This document shows, piece after piece, positions 49,058 through 57,501 of a stretch of 64,000 nt of DNA. The stretch lies in the NCBI RefSeq assembly GCF_002157835.1, contig NZ_CP020809.1, positions 2,046,001-2,110,000 on the forward strand. The letters run 5' to 3'. The DNA is from Mycobacterium dioxanotrophicus (lineage in GTDB: Bacteria > Actinomycetota > Actinomycetes > Mycobacteriales > Mycobacteriaceae). The notes beneath the pieces were generated by a model. It saw nothing but the letters and a program-made list of their open reading frames with translations, did no database searches and was not told the DNA's origin. Position 1 is the stretch's first letter; each line of letters opens with the position of its first letter. The translations under genes and the position numbers were made by a program.

Positions 49058-49397
49058 AGCGTTCTTTGATCGCGATGGTGTTGAAGTGCTCGGCGATGAT
49101 GCCCAGCAGCGGGATGGTGCCGGCGAGCAGCGTGCCTATGGTCTTGCCGAGAGGCCAGCGGATCTTGACCGCGAGGTTGGCCGTGAACATCAGGTACACG
49201 AAGTACACCCAGCCGTGCACGATGCCGATCCAGCTCGGCGGATTGTCGACCTGAACGATGTACTTGAGCACCATCTCGTAGCAGAGCGCGATCAGCCACA
49301 GACCGGTGGCCCACGCCATCACGCGGTAGCCCAGCAGGGCCTTGCGGATGGTCTCCTTGGGCGTGGTGACCTCGGTGTCCGGTTCGGGTGCGGTCAT
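49047..49397 (-). CDS. DUF3817 membrane protein (Rv1342c homologue)
   Basis: This 116-residue protein has three membrane segments. YRVMAWATGLWLIAL, IGIVHGWVYF and GTIPLLGI identify the DUF3817 family. It overlaps lprD by 4 bases (ATGA) and is the second gene of that operon. Unknown function. Confidence 0.9.
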   Translation of the reverse strand: MTAPEPDTEVTTPKETIRKALLGYRVMAWATGLWLIALCYEMVLKYIVQVDNPPSWIGIVHGWVYFVYLMFTANLAVKIRWPLGKTIGTLLAGTIPLLGIIAEHFNTIAIKERFSL

Positions 49398-49771
49398 CTA
49401 TCGGTCCTGTCTTTCTTCTCGGCATCGCTCTTGGCCAGTTCGGCGAGGTACCGGTTGTACTCACTCATGGCCTGATCGTCATCGTCGTCTTGTGCTGCGG
49501 GCCTTGGCCTTTCAGGCAGCAGCCCGGCAGGGATCTCGGTCTGCTGGGCAACCGGCTGCGGTGGCGCGTCCTCGTAGCGGACGAACTTGTAGTACGCATA
49601 GAAGCAGAAGGCGGCGAACATCGGCCACTGCAAGGCATAGCCCAGATTCTGGAAGCTGCCCGAGATCGATTCATACCGCGTCCATTGCCACCAGGCCAGC
49701 CCCATGCAGCCGGCAGCAGCGAGGCAGACCAGAGCGATGAGCGCTGGCCTCCTACGCCGTGTAGTGGACAT
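49394..49771 (-). CDS. lprD: Putative lipoprotein LprD
   Basis: This 125-residue protein opens with a signal-type sequence (LIALVCLAAAGC), whose cysteine fits a lipobox. A second hydrophobic segment lies near residue 45, and an acidic C-terminus ends in charged residues. The start ATG 49771 has TACCGT six bases upstream (49783-49778 minus strand), a leaderless pattern. It matches the place of Rv1343c. Lipidation is predicted, not certain, because tryptophans and membrane-like sequence follow the cysteine. Confidence 0.82.
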   Translation of the reverse strand: MSTTRRRRPALIALVCLAAAGCMGLAWWQWTRYESISGSFQNLGYALQWPMFAAFCFYAYYKFVRYEDAPPQPVAQQTEIPAGLLPERPRPAAQDDDDDQAMSEYNRYLAELAKSDAEKKDRTDR

Positions 49772-49870
49772 TAGTCCACGGTACCGCGCGGTCCTTGGGG
49801 CCGACGAATGTGTCGAGGCGGGCGGTGTCCAGTGGATGTCCAGGTTGTCCAGCGCGGCGGTGAACAACGG

Positions 49871-50161
49871 TCAGTACGCCGGAAGCGTCACCCAAAAGGG
49901 ATGTGTCGAGTAGGCGTGCGCTGCCGCAGGCAATGCTGCGTAATCGTGCTCAACGCCGCAGTCGGTGATGCGCGGGGCTGCCGGAAATGTGACGGCGGTC
50001 GAGTCCGCCAGTCCCGGATGGTTGGTCGCGGTATGCCGGTGAGGCGCGCAATGGCGCAGTCGTTCATGCCCGAAGCGATCAGGCGCTCGGACTTGGTCGA
50101 ACTCGTCCGTGGACCGCACGTCGAGCCCCCTCCGCCGGCGATGCACCGAAAGCACCGCCAC
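49871..50161 (-). pseudogene. Remnant of a helix-turn-helix endonuclease-like gene
   Basis: Minus-strand fragments encode a helix-turn-helix (RLIASGMNDCAIARLTGIPR) and, in another frame, DCGVEHDYAALPAAAHAY. Both are hallmarks of actinobacterial proteins that continue with a LGLYLGDG-type LAGLIDADG endonuclease core. Here the frame shifts near 49980-50010 and the core is missing. This 436-bp interval between lprD and the tRNA holds no other recognised gene. Confidence 0.5.
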
Positions 50162-50207
50162 CCTCCGACACGTTCGGCTTCAACGAGAGCTGTACGATCG
50201 GGGTGCT

Positions 50208-50291
50208 GCGGGCGTGGCGAAATTGGTTTACGCGCGGGCTTTAGGTGCCCGTGTTCGAAAGAACATGTGGGTTCGAGTCCCACCGCCCGCA
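50208..50291 (+). tRNA. tRNA-Leu (anticodon UAG)
   Basis: 84 bases. The acceptor stem GCGGGCG (50208-50214) pairs with CGCCCGC (50284-50290), then discriminator A. Anticodon arm CGGGC-TTTAGGT-GCCCG puts TAG at 50242-50244. A long variable arm typical of leucine tRNAs is present, and the T-arm reads GGGTTCGAGTCCC. CCA is not encoded. Confidence 0.97.
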
Positions 50292-50295
50292 CTGA

Positions 50296-53200
50296 TCAGC
50301 CCGTTTGGGTTTCCACCGGAGCCGCATTGGATTTCACGGTGTTGAGAATCGCGACGATGTTGTCGACGTCGGCGTCGGGGAACACATCATCGGGTCCCGT
50401 CGGCGCGTGGTCCGTGTACGGGGATTCGTAGAGCCTGGCCGGTTCGACGACGCCGTTCCGGGTGAGCTCGGTGACGATCAGGTCGATAAAGCGGATCTGG
50501 TCTGCGGTAAATCGGGTTCCGTCCAGGTAGCTTCCGAAGGCTTCGACTGCGGCATCACGGTCCAGGCCGATAAGTCCACGGATGAACAGACCCAACCCGT
50601 GTGACTGCTCTTTGGCGAGCGCAATGTCGTCATCGCCACCGGTCCCACTGTCAATGAGCATCTTTTCCAGTGAGGCCAGGTCGTCGGGTGTCAGCGGCTT
50701 GTTGCGTCGCAGGCGTTGCAGCGCGACGTGGTCCTGGTGCTGCTTCAAATACGCGGCGGCCTTGAGCCGGAAGCGTTCCCAGTTTGTTCCTGGCGTGATG
50801 CCGGGCAGGTCGACGAGCGTGGACTCGCCCAGCTCGTCCTGGAAGTCGGTGTAGACGACGACCTTCTTGGCCTTCTCCAGGAAGCGCAGGAGGCGGCGCA
50901 ACTTACGGCGGGCCAGTTCAAGCATGGGCAGCGTGACGTCCACCCACCACTCGTCGCCGGCGACTTCGTCGAGGAGAGCCTGCTGGGCGGCGACCGACGG
51001 GATGGCCGTCTGGTTCAGCAGTCCGGACGCGATCAGCTGAATCTGCTCGCGCAGCCGTTCGGCGGCGACCGCGTCGCCTTCGAGCTGGGCGAGTTGACGT
51101 CGCAGGATGAGCAGGTCGAACCGTTTGGCGTCCTCGTCATCGTCCTTGTGTGTCGAGGGCAATCCGGCGAGGTGCTCGGCAACGTCGCCCGCGGCTTCGG
51201 GCGTGAGCACCGGCCAGGCGTCCCAGTTCGCATACCGTTCGACCAATCGCCGATGCGGGCGCACCAGAAAGTTCTCGAGGTTCATGCCGACGACAGTGCG
51301 GTGCAGCGACCACGCGGTGTCGACGCGCAGGCCCCGGTCGCTTTCGGCGCCCTGTCCCTCAGGCGGGTCGGGATCATGCGGAGGTTGGGCATGGTCAAGG
51401 GCGGTGATCAAGCCGAGACGGGTCTCAAAGAGCCTCTGGTTCAACGATTTCTGGAACGAACCTTGTGACCCGGGCAGATCCTGGCTGAAGAATTCCAGGT
51501 TGCTGCAGAAATCGAAGACGTAGAAGTTCTGCTTGTGCAGGCCCGGTCCGTACAGGTCGGGGCGCAGCCGAGTGCCCCGACCGATCATCTGCCAGAACTT
51601 CGTCTTGGACCGCACCAGCTTGAAGAACACCAGGTTGACCACCTCGGGCACGTCGATGCCGGTGTCGAGCATGTCGACCGAGATCGCGATGTGCGGTGCC
51701 TTGTCGGGGATGGAGAAGTCGTCGATGAGACTCTGGGCGTACGGCGTGCTGTGGGTGATAACGCGCGCGAAATGCCCGGCGTATTCGGGGTATTGGCGGT
51801 CGAAGCGCTGGGCAATGAACTCGGCATGGTCCTGGTTCTTCGCGAAGACAATCGTCTTGCCCAGCCGATCTCCGGACGCGACGCGATGGCCCTTTGCCAT
51901 CAACTCGGCGAGCACCTTGTCGACAGTGTCTTCATTGAACAAGAACTTGTTGAGCTCCTCGGAGGTAACCGTATCTGGGGTGTCAACGTCGTCGCCCCAA
52001 TCCAATGCGTCCCAGTCGTCTTTCTCTTCTTCGGACAGGTCGGCGTATCGGATACCCTCCTGCAAGAACTTTGTCCCGCAAGAGATTCCGACGGCGGGTA
52101 CCAGGAATCCCTCGGTGACTGCGTCGTCGAGACTGTAGGCGTCGGTCGGCACCCCGTCCTCGAGCTGGAACAGCCGGTAGGTGTTGTGGTCCACCTCGTC
52201 CTTCGGTGTTGCGGTCAGCCCGACCAGCAACGAGTCGAACCACTCGAAGATGGCCCGGTACTTCTGGTACACCGAGCGGTGGGCCTCGTCGATCACCACA
52301 AGATCGAAGTAACCCGGACCGAATTTCCTTACCCCGGAGCCGGTGTCGTTGATGAGGTTCATCATCGTGGGGTACGTGCTTACGTAGACACGACCGTCGG
52401 AGGCCTTCTCGGTCACCAGGTTCACGGTGGTCGCGTCGGGCAGATGTGTCTTGAAGGCATTGACGGCCTGAGTAACCAGCGCCGTGCGGTCGGCCAGGAA
52501 CAGCACTCGCTTGACCCAGTTCGCTTCCATCAGTTGCTTGACGAGCGCGATGACGGTGCGGGTCTTACCCGAACCGGTGGCCATCACCAGCAGTGCTTCG
52601 CGACGTTTGGCGTCGAAGCTGTCGTCGATCGCGCGGATGGCCCGATGCTGGTAGTGCCGTTCGACGATCTCGGAATCGATCGGCGCGTCGCTCAGCGGTT
52701 GACGGGTTCGGCGACGTTGGACCAGCAACTCGAGTTCGTCACGAGTGTAGAAGCCTTGGACCTCACGCGGGGGATAGCCGCCCACGTCATCCCAGATCCA
52801 GTGTTCAAAACCGTTGGTGTAGAAGATGACTGGACGTCGACCCGTCGTCTGTTTCATGCAGTCCGCGTACAGTTTCGCCTGCTGCTCGCCGAGGTGGGGG
52901 CTCTTGGTAGTCCGTTTGGCTTCCACCACCGCGAGTGGCAGGCCGTCCGCGCCCCACAGCACGTAGTCGACGTAGCCCTTGCCGCCGCCGGGCATACCGG
53001 TGACTTCGAATTCGCGGTCGCGGGCCTCCGTCAGCGGCCAGCCAGCCTCGTTGAGCAAAAGGTCGATGAACGTATCGCGGGTGTCTGCTTCGGAGTAGTC
53101 GCGGTCGTCGGGCTGGGTATTCGTCGCCTGGGCCTGCTTGATCTGTTCGCGTAGCGCGGCGATTTCTGCGTCCTTGGCCTTGGACAGCTCGTCCTTGTCG

Positions 53201-53712
53201 GCCAGGGCCTTGGCATGCGCCTCATCCTGGGCGGCGAACTTGGCCGCAAGCTGGGCGACTTCCTGCCGGCTCAGTGGGGCGGCCTTGGCCGCGAGCTTGG
53301 GATCGAAGGCCAACTTCAGTGGCGCGGCCTTCGGGTAGGCCGAGTGGTGGTAGACCGCCCACACCATGACGTGGTGTAGTTCGCGGAGCACGGCGAGGGC
53401 GATGGCTGGAGCAATCGGCTTCTGTTCGTGTACGGCCGCATTGCCGGCTTTGCGGATCAGGTTGAGTTTCTGTCCGATTGCCGGGGTCACTGCGGCGCGG
53501 AACGGTTGCTCGTTGATGCGCGCCGACAGATCGTTCTTGTAGGGCATTGGCAATGCCAGGATGTCGTAGAGCAGATCGACGAGGTGCTCGATCGCTCGAC
53601 GGCTGTAGAAACATGCCGAACGGGGATCGGAGCTGAGATAGCTTTCGGCACGGGCGCAGTCGATATGGATTTCCGGCCAGTCAGCCGCGCCGACGAAGGC
53701 GAAATTGCTCAC
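50296..53712 (-). CDS. Orphan HsdR-like type I restriction protein (DUF4145-nuclease-helicase)
   Basis: 1,138 residues from GTG 53712 (AAGGAAGG upstream). Order: DUF4145-like region (about 1-110), alanine/charged coiled coil (150-205), PD-(D/E)XK nuclease with YVDYVLWG and VVEAKRT (210-300), SF2 helicase with Walker A MATGSGKTRT and DEAH in VVIDEAHRS (370-780), and an EcoEI-R-type C-terminal region. The domains match HsdR translocase/nuclease subunits, but no HsdM or HsdS gene is near, so it may act alone or with distant partners in defence. It starts the accessory region at the tRNA-Leu gene. The upstream 34 codons of open frame are not used. Confidence 0.9.
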   Translation of the reverse strand: MSNFAFVGAADWPEIHIDCARAESYLSSDPRSACFYSRRAIEHLVDLLYDILALPMPYKNDLSARINEQPFRAAVTPAIGQKLNLIRKAGNAAVHEQKPIAPAIALAVLRELHHVMVWAVYHHSAYPKAAPLKLAFDPKLAAKAAPLSRQEVAQLAAKFAAQDEAHAKALADKDELSKAKDAEIAALREQIKQAQATNTQPDDRDYSEADTRDTFIDLLLNEAGWPLTEARDREFEVTGMPGGGKGYVDYVLWGADGLPLAVVEAKRTTKSPHLGEQQAKLYADCMKQTTGRRPVIFYTNGFEHWIWDDVGGYPPREVQGFYTRDELELLVQRRRTRQPLSDAPIDSEIVERHYQHRAIRAIDDSFDAKRREALLVMATGSGKTRTVIALVKQLMEANWVKRVLFLADRTALVTQAVNAFKTHLPDATTVNLVTEKASDGRVYVSTYPTMMNLINDTGSGVRKFGPGYFDLVVIDEAHRSVYQKYRAIFEWFDSLLVGLTATPKDEVDHNTYRLFQLEDGVPTDAYSLDDAVTEGFLVPAVGISCGTKFLQEGIRYADLSEEEKDDWDALDWGDDVDTPDTVTSEELNKFLFNEDTVDKVLAELMAKGHRVASGDRLGKTIVFAKNQDHAEFIAQRFDRQYPEYAGHFARVITHSTPYAQSLIDDFSIPDKAPHIAISVDMLDTGIDVPEVVNLVFFKLVRSKTKFWQMIGRGTRLRPDLYGPGLHKQNFYVFDFCSNLEFFSQDLPGSQGSFQKSLNQRLFETRLGLITALDHAQPPHDPDPPEGQGAESDRGLRVDTAWSLHRTVVGMNLENFLVRPHRRLVERYANWDAWPVLTPEAAGDVAEHLAGLPSTHKDDDEDAKRFDLLILRRQLAQLEGDAVAAERLREQIQLIASGLLNQTAIPSVAAQQALLDEVAGDEWWVDVTLPMLELARRKLRRLLRFLEKAKKVVVYTDFQDELGESTLVDLPGITPGTNWERFRLKAAAYLKQHQDHVALQRLRRNKPLTPDDLASLEKMLIDSGTGGDDDIALAKEQSHGLGLFIRGLIGLDRDAAVEAFGSYLDGTRFTADQIRFIDLIVTELTRNGVVEPARLYESPYTDHAPTGPDDVFPDADVDNIVAILNTVKSNAAPVETQTG

Positions 53713-53878
53713 GGCGCATCCTTCCTTTTCTGGCCTCCGGCCGATGGTGGTGAACCTATCAAGTTTGCGCGGCTCCTGAGCCGAACTGGACTGTCTACCA
53801 GTTGGCGCCGACAAGTCGTCGGGGATTGCGGTGCCTAGGAAGATTGACTGTGTTGGACGGCTCGTGTGAGGAGGACCG

Positions 53879-54253
53879 ATGATCGAAGTACTGCCGGATC
53901 TGCCGGACGGCGTGTTCGGGATCAGGGTGTCGGGTCACGTCACAGGCGACGACTTGCGGCAGTTCCGGCCCGCCATCGATGACCTATCGAACAATGGTGA
54001 AATCCGCATCGTCGAGGTGATCGCGCCCGACTATGCCGGCTTCGGACCGGGGGGACTGGTGGAAGATCTGAAGCTTGGACTGGGGATGGTCGCCCACCAT
54101 CACTCGGCGTTCAAGCGGATCGCTGTTGTGTCGGACAAGGACTGGGTAGCCCATGCGATGCATGCATTCGCCTGGATGGTTCCGGGTGAGCTGAAGGTGT
54201 TCGGGCTTGATGAACTCGATGCCGCCAAGGAGTGGGCAGCGGGCCGAGTGTAA
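53879..54253 (+). CDS. STAS/SpoIIAA-like domain protein
   Basis: This 124-residue protein matches the SpoIIAA-like family, with a characteristic FGIRVSGHVTGDDL start, FKRIAVVSDKDWV, and a last block on the pattern LKVF..DELDAAKEW. Members are small cytosolic proteins of unknown role, sometimes linked to lipid or nucleotide binding. The ATG has GAGGAGGACC upstream. It lies alone between hsdR and the toxin-antitoxin module. Confidence 0.85.
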   Translation: MIEVLPDLPDGVFGIRVSGHVTGDDLRQFRPAIDDLSNNGEIRIVEVIAPDYAGFGPGGLVEDLKLGLGMVAHHHSAFKRIAVVSDKDWVAHAMHAFAWMVPGELKVFGLDELDAAKEWAAGRV

Positions 54254-54255
54254 GT

Positions 54256-54299
54256 CGTACGATTTTCCTGTACGATACCCGTACGGTAAATACGTACAG
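54256..54299 (+). promoter_or_regulatory. Operator-like GTAC repeats of the toxin-antitoxin promoter
   Basis: Four GTAC cores (CGTAC at 54256, TGTACG at 54270, CGTACG at 54280 and CGTACA at 54293) lie in 44 bases before the antitoxin. YefM-type antitoxins bind TGTACA-like palindromes, so this is the likely autoregulatory site. A TAGGGAG ribosome binding site follows at 54301. Confidence 0.65.
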
Positions 54300-54570
54300 C
54301 TAGGGAGTCTGTCCCGTGTCTATCAGTGCAAGTGAAGCCCGACAGCGACTCTTCCCGCTCCTCGAGCAGGTCAACGTCGATCACGAGCCTGTACGTATCA
54401 CCTCCAAGGCCGGGGATGCGGTTCTCATGTCGGCCGACGACTACGACGCGTGGCAGGAAACCGTCTATCTCTTGCGCTCGCCCGAGAATGCCCGGCGACT
54501 TATGGAGGCGGTCGCCCGGGACAAGGGCGACGGAACCTGTCAACCTGAATGAGGCACCGTTGCGCGGTAT

Positions 54571-55593
54571 TTACTGAGCGTCCTCCTCTGGATGGTGGGG
54601 TCGGTTGATCCACGAGATTTCAGGGATCTTCGGCGGTTCGGGCGGTTTGCGGACGAACCGTTCCGGGTGTTCGGCGTAGGCGGCGTCGAGTACGCCGGCA
54701 CGCTTGTCGCGGATGGCCTCGGCCAGGCCGTAGTGGACGTCAGCGGCGGTATGCAGGCCCAGCCCGCTGTGGCGATGTTCATCGTTATACCAACCGAAGA
54801 AGACCTGGCAGTGCAATCGAGCTTCCTCGATCGAGCCGAACCGGCCGGGGAAGTCGGGCCGGTACTTCAACGTCTTGAACTGGGCCTCGCTGAACGGGTT
54901 GTCGTTGGAGATGTGCGGTCGCGAATGTGACTGGGTGACACCGAGATCGGCGAGCAAGAACGCAACCGGCTTGCTGGTCATGGAACTGCCGCGATCGGCA
55001 TGGATCGTCAACTGGTCACGGTCGATCCCTTGCTTGGCGCAGGTCTGGCGGATCAGCACCTCGGCCAGCGCCGCCGATTCGCGGCTGGCAACCATCCAGC
55101 CAACGACGTACCGCGAGAAAATATCCAAGATCACATACAGGTAGTAGTAGGTCCACTTTGCCGGGCCGCGCAATTTCGTTATGTCCCACGACCACACCGC
55201 ATTTGGGGTGCTGGCCACCAGTTCGGGTTTCACCTTCGCCGGGTGCGTGGCCTGGGCGCGGCGTTCACGCACCTCGCCGGCTTGGCGCAGCAGCCGATAA
55301 AACGTCGACTGTGAGCCCAGGTAGACACCTTCGTCGAGCAAGGTGGCCCACACCTCAGCCGGCGCGACGTCGACGAACCGGTCGCTGTGCAGCACATCGA
55401 GGATCGCCTGCTGCTCGGCGGCACTCAGCGCACGCGGCTGCCGCCGCTCACGGTGCGGGATCGGCTCTGGTCGTGTCGGGGCCGGGCTTTGCCGGTGGCG
55501 TCGGTAGTAGCTGGCCTGCGCGGCACCCACCGCTTCGCAGGCGGCCCGCACACCCAACTGCGGTGCCAACTCCATGACGGCCTGATCAGTCAC
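54571..55593 (-). CDS. IS3-family transposase OrfB (DDE integrase)
   Basis: This 340-residue integrase-fold protein has catalytic residues in VWSWDITKL (D), IHADRGSSM (D) and ISNDNPFSEAQFK (E, spaced 35 from the D). An HTH_21-like N-terminal region precedes them. Its ATG overlaps the orfA stop by 4 bases, so expression is by coupling or frameshifting. The frame looks complete, so the element may still be mobile. Confidence 0.93.
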   Translation of the reverse strand: MTDQAVMELAPQLGVRAACEAVGAAQASYYRRHRQSPAPTRPEPIPHRERRQPRALSAAEQQAILDVLHSDRFVDVAPAEVWATLLDEGVYLGSQSTFYRLLRQAGEVRERRAQATHPAKVKPELVASTPNAVWSWDITKLRGPAKWTYYYLYVILDIFSRYVVGWMVASRESAALAEVLIRQTCAKQGIDRDQLTIHADRGSSMTSKPVAFLLADLGVTQSHSRPHISNDNPFSEAQFKTLKYRPDFPGRFGSIEEARLHCQVFFGWYNDEHRHSGLGLHTAADVHYGLAEAIRDKRAGVLDAAYAEHPERFVRKPPEPPKIPEISWINRPHHPEEDAQ

Positions 55594-56066
55594 GTGGTCG
55601 ACCTCGGATCGGTATCCGCGCTCTCGGAGAGCGTCTCCAAGAGCGCGTGCAGTTTTGCCTGCACATCCACCACGGCGCGGGTCTTGGCCAACTCCTGTTC
55701 CAGTCGCTGCTTTTCGGCTTGCAGGCGGGCGATCTGCTCGGCGGCCGGATCACGGCGCTTGCGCCCGCGCGGGGCGGCCAGCCCCGCCAACGCGCCGGCG
55801 TCGCGGGCTTTGCGCCACTCGGTGATGTGGCTGGAATACAGCCCCTCACGGCGCAGCACCGCGCCCTTCTCACCGTCAGGTGCCGCGTCGTAGGCGGCCA
55901 GGACCTCCAGCTTGTACTTCGCGGTGAACGTCCGTCGCCGAGCGCGTTCGGGCACCTCGGGATCGGGACGTTGCGTTGCATCGTCAGCCACCCGACCAGG
56001 ATCTTCCATCCCGGCCGCGCAGACCAACGTCGTCACCTTGCTTGCCATTTCGGGGAGTCTCTCCAT
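55590..56066 (-). CDS. IS3-family transposase OrfA (helix-turn-helix)
   Basis: This 158-residue protein has an HTH domain (RRTFTAKYKLEVLAAYDAA and LRREGLYSSHITEWRKARD) followed by a leucine-zipper-like coiled coil (IARLQAEKQRLEQELAK). It is DNA-binding and partners with OrfB. ATG 56066 or 56048 may be the start. Confidence 0.9.
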   Translation of the reverse strand: MERLPEMASKVTTLVCAAGMEDPGRVADDATQRPDPEVPERARRRTFTAKYKLEVLAAYDAAPDGEKGAVLRREGLYSSHITEWRKARDAGALAGLAAPRGRKRRDPAAEQIARLQAEKQRLEQELAKTRAVVDVQAKLHALLETLSESADTDPRSTT

Positions 56067-56197
56067 CCCCGCCCTCGGGTCACTAATTATCAGGGGGCGA
56101 GTGCCTCAACCCAGGTTGGCAGAGAGGGCGACCGCTCTGCGTCAGCGGAGTACAGCAAGTCGATTGATGAACTCGAGGGGATGGCCGGCGGTCGGGA

Positions 56198-56455
56198 GTG
56201 AGAAGTATCAACTTCGATCCCGACGCTTGGGAGGACTTTCTGTTTTGGTTGGCCTCGGATCGTAAGATGGCCCGCCGGATCACCAGACTCATCGCGGAGA
56301 TTCAGCGCGACCCGTTCACAGGGATCGGGAAACCAGAGCCTCTGAAGGGGGAATTGTCCGGGTACTGGTCGCGGCGGATCGATGACGAACATCGACTCGT
56401 GTACCGCGCAGACGACACCGAGGTCAAGATACTGAAAGCCCGATATCACTACTGA
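56198..56455 (+). CDS. relK: YoeB/RelK-type mRNA interferase toxin, intact
   Basis: This 85-residue ribosome-dependent endoribonuclease keeps all family residues. These are the glutamate in LKGELSGYW, arginine in HRLVYR, and the terminal catalytic H-Y in ARYHY. GTG 56198 overlaps the restored antitoxin stop (GTGA). Its normal promoter lies 1.9 kb away across an insertion sequence, so any transcription must come from the element or from read-through. The 85-residue sequence resembles RelK (Rv3358) closely. Confidence 0.93.
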   Translation: MRSINFDPDAWEDFLFWLASDRKMARRITRLIAEIQRDPFTGIGKPEPLKGELSGYWSRRIDDEHRLVYRADDTEVKILKARYHY

Positions 56456-56488
56456 CGGATGGATCTGCCTCCGCGCATGGCCACGACG

Positions 56489-57382
56489 TCATTCGTCCTC
56501 TCTCCCGTGGGTCGGCAGATCAATCCGGATGTCCCACAGGTGCACATGGCCAGGAATCTCTTGCTCCATGAACCATTCCCAATCCTCGTACTTGTCCGCG
56601 TCGGCCTGCCACTGGTCTGCTTCAGAGTCGCGGCCGGCGCTACGCAGAACGCCTGCCACCAGTCGCTGAAGCGTCTGGCTACCCTTGTGGAAGCAGATTC
56701 CGTCGAGCATCTCGATCGCTTGCCGCGCTACACCGTCGATCGCGTGATCCATCCTGTGTTGTGCCACTTCGGCGAACTTCAACTCGGCTATCGCCCAGTG
56801 GTAGGCGGCGTCGGCCGCGCGCATCGGGTGGTACATCTCGCGGCGGTCGATCAAGTTGGCCACCATCTCCTGGGCAAGGGCCACCGATTCCTCTGAGGGA
56901 GAAAGGAAGTGGATGAGAGAACTGAACGCTGCGAGCATCAACTCGGGGTCGCCTGCATCGACCTGTCGCGCTAGCACTACGGCCCGTCGATAGGCTGACT
57001 CGGCGCCCTCTCGATCATTCAGCTCTTCGAGCGTCTCGCCGAGCCGGAAACCCGCGTGCGACGCATCAGCAAGGTCTCCCGTTGCCATCGCCTCATCCAC
57101 GTTGGCGCGTAGTTCTCCAGCTCGCTCTGCCGCCGACTTTGGTGGTGGCTGCAGTTTGCGCCAGACATCGCGGGCCTTTTCACCGACCCGGCTCAGGTCG
57201 TCGGTGACCTTGCATACCAGGTCGAATTCCGCATCTTGGATCAGTTCGGCATCGAATGTCTCGAAGATGAGGTGGCGTGCCGTGTCGTAATGATCGAGTG
57301 CTTTCTCCAGTTGTCCCGCGCAGAGTGCCTCGTCACCGAGCCGCTCGAGTTCCTCGGCCGACACTTTCGATTGCTCGCTCAT
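56489..57382 (-). CDS. TPR-repeat protein, partner of an HSP90-like ATPase (intact copy)
   Basis: This 297-residue all-helical protein has TPR-like units (LGDEALCAGQLEKALDHYD; GETLEELNDREGAESAYRRA) and an unusual conserved tail (KYEDWEWFM, GHVHLWDIRIDL). Its ATG overlaps the stop of a 40-codon remnant of the chaperone gene. The paralogue at 59591-60467 is frameshifted, so this is the only complete copy. Family function unknown. It converges on relK with 33 bases between. Confidence 0.8.
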   Translation of the reverse strand: MSEQSKVSAEELERLGDEALCAGQLEKALDHYDTARHLIFETFDAELIQDAEFDLVCKVTDDLSRVGEKARDVWRKLQPPPKSAAERAGELRANVDEAMATGDLADASHAGFRLGETLEELNDREGAESAYRRAVVLARQVDAGDPELMLAAFSSLIHFLSPSEESVALAQEMVANLIDRREMYHPMRAADAAYHWAIAELKFAEVAQHRMDHAIDGVARQAIEMLDGICFHKGSQTLQRLVAGVLRSAGRDSEADQWQADADKYEDWEWFMEQEIPGHVHLWDIRIDLPTHGREDE

Positions 57383-57501
57383 CGGGCGACCTCCATACCA
57401 TCCGCTCCTGCGGCGCCCGGACTGGAATACAAGTTCTTGCTGAGCAGCGCGATCAAGCCGCCCAAATTCACTCGCAAGTTCTGCTGCTCAAGCCTGTCCA
57501 T
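57379..57501 (-). pseudogene. 40-codon in-frame deletion remnant of the HSP90-like gene
   Basis: ATG 57501 opens a frame whose first 29 residues match the start of the intact HSP90-like protein (LRVNLGGLIALLSKNLYSSP versus FRVNLGGVIALLSKNLYSSP). The last 11 match its very C-terminus (AAGADGMEVAR versus AAGVDGTEVAR). About 550 codons are deleted, and the junction falls at a shared GGC-G. The ATGA overlap with the TPR gene is preserved. Confidence 0.9.

Larger units (their letters stand above)
54532..56125 (-). mobile_element. IS3-family insertion sequence inside the antitoxin gene
   Basis: About 1.6 kb with overlapping orfA and orfB on the minus strand. The ends carry imperfect inverted repeats CTG(T/C)CAACCTG...TGAGGCAC (left 54537-54557, right 56101-56123). 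A 7-base direct repeat GGGCGAC flanks it at 54525-54531 and 56126-56132. If that is the target duplication, the element spans 54532-56125. The outermost few bases do not match between ends, so limits are accurate to roughly 10 bases. Confidence 0.88.
54316..56201 (+). pseudogene. relJ: YefM/RelJ-type antitoxin split by an insertion sequence
   Basis: Codons from GTG 54316 encode the N-terminal DNA-binding part (MSISASEARQRLFPLLEQVN through AVARDK) and then run into IS sequence, ending GDGTCQPE at 54552. The missing C-terminus ([21 protein letters not shown]) is intact at about 56126-56201 on the other side of the element. Joining the two at the shared GGGCGAC restores a 94-codon frame, very like the 91-residue RelJ (Rv3357). 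The lost part is the toxin-neutralising segment in this family. The remaining 70 residues could still bind the operator. Confidence 0.9.

Noticed and set aside
51535..53154. 539-codon plus-strand frame opposite the HsdR-like gene
   Set aside because: The minus strand carries helicase and nuclease motifs, and this frame has none.
54539..56121. IS limits set to the canonical TG...CA ends (54539-56121)
   Set aside because: These ends leave no adjacent target duplication, whereas the GGGCGAC repeat a few bases outside restores the antitoxin frame. I used the outer limits and kept the uncertainty.
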